Source: Ancylostoma caninum (Eukaryota; Nematoda; Chromadorea; Rhabditida; Ancylostomatidae). From it: 64,000 bases of DNA. A program made the translations under genes and the position numbers. Every line of letters begins with the position of its first letter. The first letter of the stretch is position 1. Where the stretch lies: positions 62,001-126,000 of the forward strand of contig JBAJFG010000064.1 of NCBI GenBank assembly GCA_037903475.1, written 5' to 3'. Positions 1 to 10,700 of this stretch are shown piece after piece. A model generated the notes under the pieces. The model saw only the letters and a list, made by a program, of their open reading frames with translations, was not told where the DNA came from and did no database searches.

Positions 1-473
1 TAGCCAAGTGCGCGTGGTGAGGCAATCGAACGTCCACGGGCAAAAATTCATGAGAAACAACACCACAGTTCCCTTGATTTCTCGCAGGTTTCGCATTACA
101 TCACCATTGAATAGGAGTTCTACACCCCCCCCCCCCAAAGACCCCAAAATCCTGTGAAATCCCAGACACGAAAAATTGAACGTGTGCAGACTTTAGCAAT
201 GCTGTCTGCATGGCCTCATCAAATTCTTGAACTTCGTACTCTTTCGCCACACGGACTAGAATCTGAGCTTTAATCGGTAAAGCACTTTCGAGGAAAGGAA
301 GGGGAAAATGTGCAAAGGAGACCACTCATAGAAAAGAAAGTACTTGGACTTGGCTAGACCAATGACACATGACAAACCAAATGCTGACTTGCACAATCAA
401 GGTAGTCACAGACTGACAGCATACAGAAAATCGGTCAGAAACAGATTGCACTTACGACCCTTCTGTAGGGTTA
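1..473. other. Intergenic DNA, no gene recognised
   Basis: Only short overlapping frames without recognisable domains occur here. A 12-nt C run near 126-138 is the only notable composition. I see no gene, RNA or repeat that can be supported. Confidence 0.5.
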
Positions 474-688
474 TTCATGCTTGCGGCGCGTCAAAGTTTA
501 CGCGCCGATACACAGTGCAAAGGAAGGAGGTAGAAGACAAATCCTGGCAGGTCAGCACTGTTCCTAGTTTCGCCGTTGCGACTGCCGCGCGAACAAACCG
601 CGTTTCCATTTTCGCCGCTTTGGGTCGGCGCGAAAACTTCGTGGAGTTTTGTCTAGGCGCGTAAACTTTGACGCGCCGCAAGCATGAA
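474..688. mobile_element. MITE with long perfect terminal inverted repeats and TA duplication
   Basis: The left end begins TTCATGCTTGCGGCGCGTCA and the right end is its exact reverse complement; the match runs for about 35 bp without mismatch and continues into the flanking TA dinucleotides at 472-473 and 689-690. The 215-bp interior has no coding frame of note. TA target duplication with inverted repeats is typical of Tc1/mariner-type non-autonomous elements. The two arms are still identical, so the insertion is probably fairly young; that is inference. Confidence 0.8.
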
Positions 689-690
689 TA

Positions 691-2484
691 ACTTTTGTGT
701 CATCGAAAAACGTACATACACTTCCGCCCACACACATACTTCCGCCGAGATGAGTCACGCAGGAACAGATGGTCACTTTCGCAATACTGCCTGGTGTTTT
801 ATAACACAGTGAGATGGAATTGATAGTTATCTTGGCTCGTCATTATTAATGTTTTCAGATTTCTGTAACAAATTAAAAAAAAACTTCGCGTATTCTCTGG
901 ATACAATTTGCATCCTGCAATAGTTTTATCATTTTGACTTCATCATTCTGAACTTGACCCTTTAGTTATTGTTTATTCTCAGCCTCTAAGAAGTCCTTTG
1001 TTCGCAACAATGTCAAAGTACAGACAATCCCGTTATATCAGGGCTGCGAGGAGGTTAAAATGTTGAGTGTCATATGTGTAACAATACGGCGGGAACAATT
1101 CTCCACAAATCTATATCAACCATTAGGGTGAATCGTGCCGATTCCTGCAATGCGTCCTATCCTCGCAATCGTTATCCCCTAACCTGCTTGTAATGATTGA
1201 CCTTTATCTGTCATGCCGATCAATGACCAGGGGCCGCATCCAAGAAAGTTGGAAATATGGGTTAAATGGGATAAACCGGCAAAAGTGGGCGTGGCCGCGT
1301 TTTCCTGCGATCCAAGAAAATTTGTCCGCCGAAATTTTTCCTCCCAACGGAAAAATATTAATCCGCGTGAAAACGTCTGGATATATAGGAAAAATGGGAG
1401 AATTCCTCAGTGAAAAGTACTCGTTGTACTAATAAGCGATAGTTTAGCAACTACGAAATGCATTTTGGTAAAAAAAAATGATGATTGATTAATGATTTCC
1501 ACTGCAACCCACGTCCACATTACTAATGATTGCTTCACGTTAAGCATATTGACCAAAACGTTGTTTTGTTTTGCGCATCGTATGCAGAGATAGTGCTGTT
1601 TGAGCGGAACACTTAGCAGAAAAGCACTAGTATACGGAATAAAAAAAAACACTTTTTTTTTGGTATTTCAACAGTAACTTAGCTAATAACTGTAATGGTA
1701 ATCACTCCTTGGGCAAGCACCCATGATATCACACCTACCTGCAAATCTGGGACACACTAATCTGTGATGACCTCTTCTGTCGAGTTTCTAAGGATGTCGT
1801 TTATAAACTCAACTGACGCTTCTTGCATGGGATGGTTTTACAATTTTAAGCAGAAGTGTACACCCCATACGCATTTTCTTATACTAGAACAGAAAACTTT
1901 TCCGGATCAAGTAGTAATGTGGGTGTTTCTAGAGAAAGAATACCGAATGACTTCCTATCTTTTCCAAATATGTAAACGAGCCCTCACTTCACGATTGTAG
2001 GGAATATGCGCGCAAACAGTTGAGAAATCAGATCCGTTCCCGAAATTAAGTTATTTTCAAGCCTATAACATGCGATATAGTTCAACCACGCGTCAACAAA
2101 ACTCTGCTCCAATCGCAGAACAGCGAACATTTTCGAATCTTTGCGTTGAAACGGAAAACTCGTACACGGGTATGTTCCCAAACTGGATAAATCGTTCTTG
2201 GATCGCAGGATCGGGAAAGTCACCATTACGCGGTTACATTTCCGTCTGGATTTCGTTTCCAACAGATATGTTCTTGGATACGGCCTCAGCTTGCTAATGT
2301 CCAGATCGACAACTGCGCTCCATTCTACCGACGCGACGCGGCCGCCGGAACTATATAGGCAGCTTACAACGATTCGAAGCTGAAGTATCCCTCCCTATCT
2401 TCAAGTACTAGTCGTTATTTCTTCACGAGATATTGTTGTCCTGAGGCAATACATCAGCAACGGTTCTTTCATGAAAAAGAATGG
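691..2484. other. Intergenic DNA without recognisable feature
   Basis: A 1.8 kb stretch with only short frames below 95 codons, none with recognisable domains or nematode splice structure. I see nothing in it that supports a gene. Confidence 0.45.
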
Positions 2485-4369
2485 CTGTCAAATGAGAGAT
2501 CCGGTATATGTCATACGATCCAACGGCCGAATACGCCGCGCGCGGCCTCTGCGTGACGGCTGCTATAATTGGGTCAGCTCTGCTGCCACCGAACTTGATG
2601 GGATATAATTGAGAGAATTATAAACTCGAAAACTTTCCACATATTCGTGAACATTTTTATGTATATTCAAGTTCCAGTGAAAGAATGAAATGAGATTTTT
2701 GCTGTTGGAGCCCTCGAGGACACAGCAATCTTTCGAATCTTTGATCGGTGGTCGGAAATTAAAAGATCCGATGAGATGCGTGTATTACATATTCAGTTAA
2801 TAGCTTGCCTTTTATGCCACCGTGGAAATGTCTTGAGCTAAACAACAAAAAAAAAGCAAGGGAATCTCACTATAAAGTGTAATGAGAGGGGTATTAGGAG
2901 CTACAGTCGGTTCAGAAAACAGTAACCGTTGGATGAATTGTCATATGGAAAGCGTATAGCGATTTCGATGACTCGCATCCTTTCTGGCTTATTAGTTGCG
3001 ACTTGCTCACTTTTCCGACTTGTTTATGTACGTAGTGGGTTCGCGAGTAAGTTCGTGCGGTTTTTCATGGGCATAGAAACCACGATTTCCCAAGAACGTT
3101 GTAGACCAGACTGAGGACACAGCAATCTTTCGAATGCATAGCTCCTTCCCTCTTCTATTAGTGCTGCCAAAGACAGGACAGCTTGTCAGCTCCATATCCA
3201 CGAAAAATTGCTTTGTTTGAGATGATTCAATTTGTAGCCCGCGTCCGCAACTCTTGGACAAAGTTTGAGAAATGAATAGGAAATTGAACAAAATAAGCAG
3301 TGTATGACTGCACTAGACCTGTAGAGTCGAAAGTAGTGAAAGACCCCTACATTCGAGTTTTTTCTAGTCATTTCGATGAAATTTGTCCAGAAAAGTCGAG
3401 CATACCCAATGTGACCGATCACCTGTTACCGAGCATTTTGGGGTTTTGCACGGAATGTGTTACCTAGACCTACACATTGTTGAGAGTTAGCATCAGTAGT
3501 GATTATTCCTTACATCTGAAGCAATCTAATCGCCTTTATGTCCCACAAATTGGACGTCCAAAACGAGAAGCAACCTCAAAGCCAAATTGACCCTGTTTAC
3601 TTCTGTGCTGTCCTTTTAGAAGTAAAGCTTCCTCTCCAAGCGTCATTGATATCCCTAGCCAATACAGCCACATTTGATCCGCGATTGAAGCGAACGATAG
3701 TCGTTCTTCCTCTTTCGCTGACTCAGTCCTGTATGGCACAGGGAGTTATGGTCTCTGCTGTTAATTCGGTTAGAGGTCTTGTCTTCCTGAGTGATAGGGG
3801 ATTCGATTTCTTGTAAAACTTCAAAAGTCGCAGTACAAAACGACCTTCTGGTGGAAATTTCACGTATTCAAAGGTTTTCATGGGCATAAAGCGGAAACCT
3901 GTCGCTAATTGGTGTCAGCGCAAAAGCCAAAGATTTTTGCGACAGTGATAAACTACACAGCGACGTGACTCGTAATTTATTCGTTAAGATGGTATTCTTG
4001 TGCGGTGAAACTGCAGAAACAATAACTATGTAGGAGCGATCATCTGAACCTTCCACTCCTTGAATTTACATACATACATACATACAGATAAGATAAAGAT
4101 TCGGTGTATGTGCTCACGTGCATACAACAGTGAGCAAAAAGATTGCAACTTTTAGTTTTTTGTCTACTACTTTCTAAAGAACTTGAATACTTATAGAAAT
4201 GTTCATAAACAGGTAAAGGATTTCCGAGTTTATGTTCTTTTCAATCACATCACATCAACTTCGATGGCAGCAGAGCTGACCCAATTATAACGGCCGTCAC
4301 GCTGGGGTCGCGCGCAGCGTATCCGGCCGTTGGATCGTATGACATATACCGGATCTCGTCAAATGACAG
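2485..4369. mobile_element. Element with about 115-bp terminal inverted repeats, non-autonomous
   Basis: The stretch 2485-2600 (including GGTATATGTCATACGATCCA) recurs as an imperfect reverse complement at 4252-4369. Between the arms lie 1.65 kb without a recognisable transposase frame. Inside, the 21-nt phrase that starts GAGGACACAGCAATCTTTCG occurs twice in direct orientation near 2715 and 3112. The arms differ by scattered mismatches and a few indels, so this copy is older than the MITE at 474-688. Target duplication was not resolved. It is best read as an internally deleted DNA transposon. Confidence 0.6.
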
Positions 4370-4656
4370 AAGTTCCGTCTACCACTCATTTTTCTTTTTC
4401 TTTTTGATGTTCTCAGGGAACTGCCAGATTTACAGACTTACATCCTGCCAGTTTAAGAGAGAAATGGAATCATCAGTCAGCCGTGAGCAGGTCTTCTTTG
4501 TATTTTATCATTTCTAACACTTGTAACACTTCTTCTAAATTGTTGATTTTTTTTTAAATCCCGTAGGTCCTCGCGCGCATATTGGTGCTTTTAATCATAA
4601 CCGACATGAAACTATCTGTCTCTAGGTAATCTATATTGAGAAGGGTGCGTGAAGAA

Positions 4657-4774
4657 ATGGATCACCTTGACAAATTAGTGTCGAGGCTTGAAACTGTTAC
4701 CGCGAAATTGGAGAACCTTGGATCTTTCAAACCACAGCCTGCCCCGAAACCTGCCCATCTTGGAAGCGGAAATG
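4657..4774 (+). CDS. CAP: CAP exon 1 (short isoform), N-terminal coiled coil
   Basis: Begins at ATG 4657 and encodes [20 protein letters not shown] followed by a proline and lysine linker. The leading heptads match the N-terminal oligomerisation and cyclase-binding helix of CAPs. It ends with one base of a split codon before gttagt at 4775, so it is phase 1 and joins the CT at 16006. Intron 1 is 11.2 kb and filled with nested transposons. Confidence 0.85.
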
Positions 4775-7700
4775 GTTAGTTCATCTACGGTTGAATTGAA
4801 TTTATTCTCAGTTTAATATATGTACATATCATCACTGGTTAATTGCTTATTGTTAGTAAATTATGTAGCATTTCAAACGTAGCTTGGGGCCATGGAATCG
4901 TTTGAGCGTTTTTCTTGGTATTCTTAGTTCTGTGCTATTGGGATTTCGATTGATTTCGGATCCTCATTTTCGTCTAGAGCGTTTATCCGTGGGTTTTTTT
5001 TTGCGCTAACACTGTAGCAAGCGATTAGATTTGTCGTCATTGGTGTCCAGCTGCTTCCCCGCATCGTGTTAGACTTGTTTTTTCCTGTTATGTTTTTGAA
5101 TTACGAGTAGGTTCTGCTTTTTTCATCAGTTTGCCTGTTTTTCTACTGCGTAGTGGGTCTTGATCAGCAACATACATATTCCTGATGTATGCATTTAGTA
5201 TTTTCAATTCCGGACAGTATTGAGAAGTTCTAGAGACATTTGCGAGACTTTGCTTCATCGCTAGGAACTCACCTCATTCCTAATGTTGGAGGATTTTGCA
5301 TAAGCATTGTTCTGATTAGGCTGCGCGTTGCAGTGATATTCACGTGGCCGGTTTGCAGAAAACGTTTGCGCATCCAGACACATTCGTCACTTGTTTGGAA
5401 TTCTCTTCTCGTCTCTTTTTTTTTTCCATGAACCATTGACGAACGAACTTCTCTCTCCACTGTTATCGCGGAAAAAGGGAATACGTTTTTCAAAGGACCG
5501 TGTTATGCCGGAAGGCGAGGAGGTGATTCAAATTCGACGGTTTCAAACCTCAACCAGTTGCAAGCAGAAGAGTTGCTACCCACCTGAACTAAATTGCATT
5601 CTTCCTTTCTTGTTATGTGTTATGTTACCCCTTTTCCTTCTTTTTTCAGTCTTGCATTCTGCACTGCCCTTTTTTCGTTGTGCAAGTTAACTTTTTATTT
5701 TTACATGTGTTAGTTTTTAGTGAAATTCGATTTTTATTTTCTACCATGGAAGAAGTTATCAACAAAAGGTCAAAAATTGCAATCTTTTTCTAGCTCCTAT
5801 ATCTCACCGCTGCTCAGAAAATCTAGTATTTCCGTTGATACTAGCTCTGGTTTTTGTTTCGTATCAAAACAGCCTTGCAAGTAAGGCAAAGCAAAGGAGT
5901 GTAGTTTGTCAGACCTCTAACATGGACTTACCTTAATGAAAGACTTTTTCTATTCTTCTCTTGGTTTTTCTGTTGGTGATCATTGTACTGCTTCATGATG
6001 TTATGAATGCGTGTAACATGGGAGACACATAGTACCAAAGTTCCTCCTCTCATAATACGTTCGAGACTTGGGTTACAGTTCTCTACTGAACTTCTTTTAG
6101 CATTGTCGTGATAAAGTTCCGATTTGAAATTTAAGAAGAAGTCCACAGCGTCATGTTTTTCATATCTCCTAAACTTTTGACTATGTCACGTCGTCAGTAA
6201 ACGAACAAATAAGCCGCGGGAATGTGAATGAAAGGAGGAGAGGGTATCTGGTAGTGTCCCCATTTCCGAACGTATTCGACCAAAATTGCGCCTTCCGCCG
6301 TAGAAGAAACCACAGAACAGCCCTTGAACAAAATAACATTGAAAAGAAGAACAGGAGAAAGGAGGGTTGGAGTCACATTTTTCGTTGATGGAAATGTTGT
6401 TGGTTTCAGGAGCGAATTTGATGCGTAATAGTTAACGCAAATAAACGTATCTCCGAAAAGCTTTGAAATACGACCAGGAATCAGTTGTTTGGGCGGGCCA
6501 TCGGACAGGATATCATGGTTTCTAAATAAAATAGTAAGTCAGCTGCTCAACAAGGTACCCGCACACTTATCCAACACATGCGAATTTCTCGACTGCTTAC
6601 GAAATGCAAAGTTTGAACAGAACAGTGTTATCGAATCGTTCGATGTAACTTCTCTAGACACTTCTTTACACCCTAATGTTCAAAACAGTGAAGCATTACA
6701 AGCTCTGTCGGAAGTGTTGGATAAGTATGCTACAAGCATAAATACCTTCGGGACTAGCAAGGCGCGCATAATGACCCTCACAAGCGTGTGTAAAATGCAA
6801 CATCTTCAAATGGTCTGGGAGGTACTCTCACAGATAAGAGGCCTCGCAATGGGTCAGAGACTAGCACCGATCCTAGCAATTTGCTTTGTGAGCAGAACAG
6901 AACAGCCAGTGCTAGCAAGAATGCCGCTCATGTACTGCCGATACATCGACGACTGCTGCATAGTAACATCGATGCAGTCCAAAATGGACGAGTGCTTCAA
7001 AATCTCAAACCAGCAGTCCCAGTACATCAGACTTACACGAGCTACTACTACTAACTACTATTTACACGAGAAACCCCGCATAATTGATGACTGCCTTATT
7101 CCAACACACAAGTAAAGCTTTCCAAAGGCATTGTTAATGTTAAGTGTTACCGCAAGGAGACTTCCAGAAATATTCTCATCCACGTCAACTCCGCGCACTC
7201 GGTACTATTGGAACGTGCGGTAATAAGGAACATAGGTGCGATAGGAGGAGCCGGGGTCCTGGAAATGAAGGGTGTCTGAGGGGTCTCGGTGCCAAAAGTG
7301 AAGGGTGATCGTCGCCCTCTGGGGGGTACAGCTTCCCTAGCTGGCTGTCACAAAAAGGTGACGACAGGGCTACACACGGGGGATCGTCACATTAGCAATT
7401 AATTAACAGAGTAATTAACAGACGTAGTAATTAATTGTTAGTAATTCAGTTGCCGTTTGCCTTCATCTATTTAGGCAAGCTCAGGTATACCGTTCCCTCT
7501 GCAGCGAACGGACGGCGGCGGCGCGATGAGTCATCGCCTCGGCAAGGGAAATCTGGCACTAATTTCAACATGAAAAAAAAAATACAAATTGCGGTTCTTT
7601 CCAAAATGGGAGGGTCCGAGGAATATCAGCACTTCAGGTCCTACCTCCTCGTGTCCAATACGGTATAATTCACCTACAGCAACCCTTTCCCTTTTGATAA

Positions 7701-10700
7701 TACTGAAAAATGCCAAAAAAATGGCCGTTTTCCCTTACAACTTCCTTATTTGAAACGTGGACATATCAGTGAAGGTACATAGTGACCACTTTTTGTCAAA
7801 TTACACCTAATTCACTCGTCACTTCTTCTGGGAAGACGCTGTAAGTCGTTACCGCTAAAGGTGAAGGGTACCGGAGCCGGTCTCTCAAAGGCAGTGTTTC
7901 ACCTCGTTTTCGTGTTTGAGCTTTTAGCAGATTCTGAATCTCCTCGATGCGCTGAATGAAGAGGTATACATAAAATGTTACAAAACCGCCTAGAACTCGT
8001 GCCAGCACACTCACGGACAGCTCCGCCCAAGTGGTCCGCGAACGGCACTTCCAGACCCTGCGAAAGCCGGTATCCGTCAACTTTATGCGTTATGACGTAC
8101 ATCATTGGAATCAGAATGACGAGACGGTCTAGGATATGCTGATATCCACAGCGCATGGAACGAGGTGACACACTGCCTTCCATGGACTGTCCCATTTTTG
8201 ATTCACTCTCTATTAATACTTTTATCAATCATGGAACCTTGGCTAGGCTTTTCACGCGGTACCTATCGGAATGCAAGGTACCTAACCAATGGAAGACCAG
8301 CAGGACTGTGTTGCTGTACAAGAAGGGAGACCCGCAGGATATTGGCAGTTATCGCCCCATCTGCCTACTGTCCGTCATCTACAAGCTTTTCACGCGACTG
8401 ATCCTTAATAGGATCGAAAGGACACTAGACGAGGGACAGCCGTGCGAGCAAGCAGGGTTTCGAAAAGGATTCAGTACGATCGACTACATACACACCGTCA
8501 CTAGACCCATCGAAGTATCGCGAGAGTACAAGATGCCCCTCTGTCTCACGTTCATCGATTTGAAGAAAGCCTTCGACTCTGTTGAGAGGGAAGCGGTGTT
8601 GGAAGCCCTGGGCAACCAGGGCATACCTACTCAATACATCGAGGTATTTCGTGAGCTCTACAGCAACTTCACGACCAGGATTTCTCCATTCTACGACGAC
8701 ATCACCATCGACGTCAAGAGAGGGGTTCGGCAAGGCGATACTTTGTCGCCAAAACTATTCAACGCCACTCTCGAAGACGTCATGCGGAAACTGGAATGGG
8801 ATAGCATGGGAGTGCAAGTTGATGGCCGGCGACTTAGTCATCTTCGCTTCGCTGACGACATCGTTCTTATAACACCAACCATCAGCGAAGCGGAACAGAT
8901 GCTAGCCGACTTCGAGGACGCGTGTGGAAAGATTGGTCTCCAGCTGAATCTGACGAAGACGATGTTCATGAAGAACGGATGAGTCCCGGATGCCCCATTC
9001 TCGCTCAACGGAATGACCATATCCGAATGCTTCAGCTACATATACCTAGGTCGGGAAGTCAACATGATGAACGACCTCGCTCCAGAGCTGGGCAGGAGGA
9101 AACGAGCGGCTTGGGGAGCTTACAAGAGCATCGAGGACGTAGTGAAGAAGACGAAGAACATCAGGCTCCGTGCCCACCTCTTCAACACAACCGTTCTACC
9201 TGCTTTGATTTACCTAAGCCTCGAAAACCTGGACGTTGCGCAAGCAGGATGAGAATGCGGTCAGCGTCGTCGAACGCTCCATCGAGAGGGTGATGCTAGG
9301 AATAACCCGCCTCACGCAAGTGAGGGCTGGAATACGGAGCTCCACCCTTCGTCAACAATCGAAGATCAGGGACGCTGCCGCTTACGCCAAGTTGAGTAAG
9401 ATTAGGTGGGCCGGACACGTGATGCGTTTTAACACATAACGGACAATACGACCCGCCGGTGGGTCGTATCCGTTTTATCCCTTTTTCTTAGGTGGAGCTC
9501 CCCCAAATTCTGCCCCTAGGGGTTGTTCTACCCGCTGAACACGGAAATGGCATCCATTTTGTACCGTAACTGCGGTACTGTGGGATTACTGTAGTCCTAC
9601 TGTAGATGCCGTTGATGTATTTTCTCACAGCATCTACAGCAAATTTGAACTTTGCGGTAACATGACGTGCTGAACATAAATACGCCATCAGTCCTGCACC
9701 GTAGAGCAGTACTCTAAGGCTACTGTAGCGTTATCGTATGGTTACTGTAAGCATACTGCAGATGCATTTTATTCACCAAATTCAGTGAAACTTTGGCAAG
9801 TGGGGTTATTTGACATGCTGAGTACGAAATTGACATTCATTTTGTACCGTAGCGCAGTACAGGAGGGTTACCGTAGGCATACTATAGATGCATTTTGTTC
9901 AACAAATTCAATGAAACTTCGGCAGGTGGGGGTTTCTGACATGGTGAACACGAATTGGAGATCCATATTTGAGATAGGTGCAATATTCGAGTCCAGAGTG
10001 TAAAATAACCCCAGTTGCGGGCAAATTCTAATGAAAAACCTTTCCCACAGTTCCTACACTATGATTACAGTAGCCCTGCAGTGAAGCGATACGGTAGACA
10101 ATGGATTCCATATTCTTAATCTGTATGTGAAATGACCCTCCTGTGCAAATTTTGGTTTAATTCCGATAGAAGAAGGTCTTTCTACAGTTTCTACAGTATA
10201 CATACATACAGTGACACTACAGAAGTGCTTTACCAAGTAAAATAGATGGCATAATTGTGTCAAATATGTAATGAATCAGCATGTCAAATATGCCCTAATT
10301 CTCGCAAATCCGGTGAGAAACAAGCGCAAACTCGCTTTGGTCCAAAATGGCCCTGAGCGGAAAATCTGCGTTGTCGCGAATGTGTTAACGACAACCGTTG
10401 GAAAAGAGCCGTCAGCGACTGGACTCCACGGGACGTTAAGCGCACGACAGGAAGACCACCGACCCGATGGTCAGACTTCTTCACGAAGTCCTTCAAGGAT
10501 AGATACGATGCTTTCCGTGTCCCTCGAACGGAAAGAATCCACTGGACAACTCTGGCTCGCGAGAGGGACAAATGGAAGGATTGCTGGCGCCCGCTTGGTA
10601 TACCCGAAGATCAACGGGAGTCAAGGTGATTAATCATAGAATTGAAACTGCCGTGAAAAGTATTGCTTTCGAAAAGTGCAAACGGTTCCGCAAGTTTTGA

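Larger units (their letters stand above)
8228..10630 (+). mobile_element. RTE-clade LINE, copy A, 5'-truncated and interrupted
   Basis: The 3' part of an RTE-type LINE that is closely related to copy B (29281-32760). Homology begins at ACCTTGGCTAGGC (8236), in the reverse transcriptase, so endonuclease and 5' end are absent, as is typical of incomplete target-primed reverse transcription. It is split by a 952-bp TTAA-flanked element at 9433-10384 and resumes with the C-terminal coding part at 10389-10630. Confidence 0.85.

Noticed and set aside
7796..8228. Overlapping minus-strand frames as a transposase
   Set aside because: No DDE or other catalytic motif and no similarity recognised.
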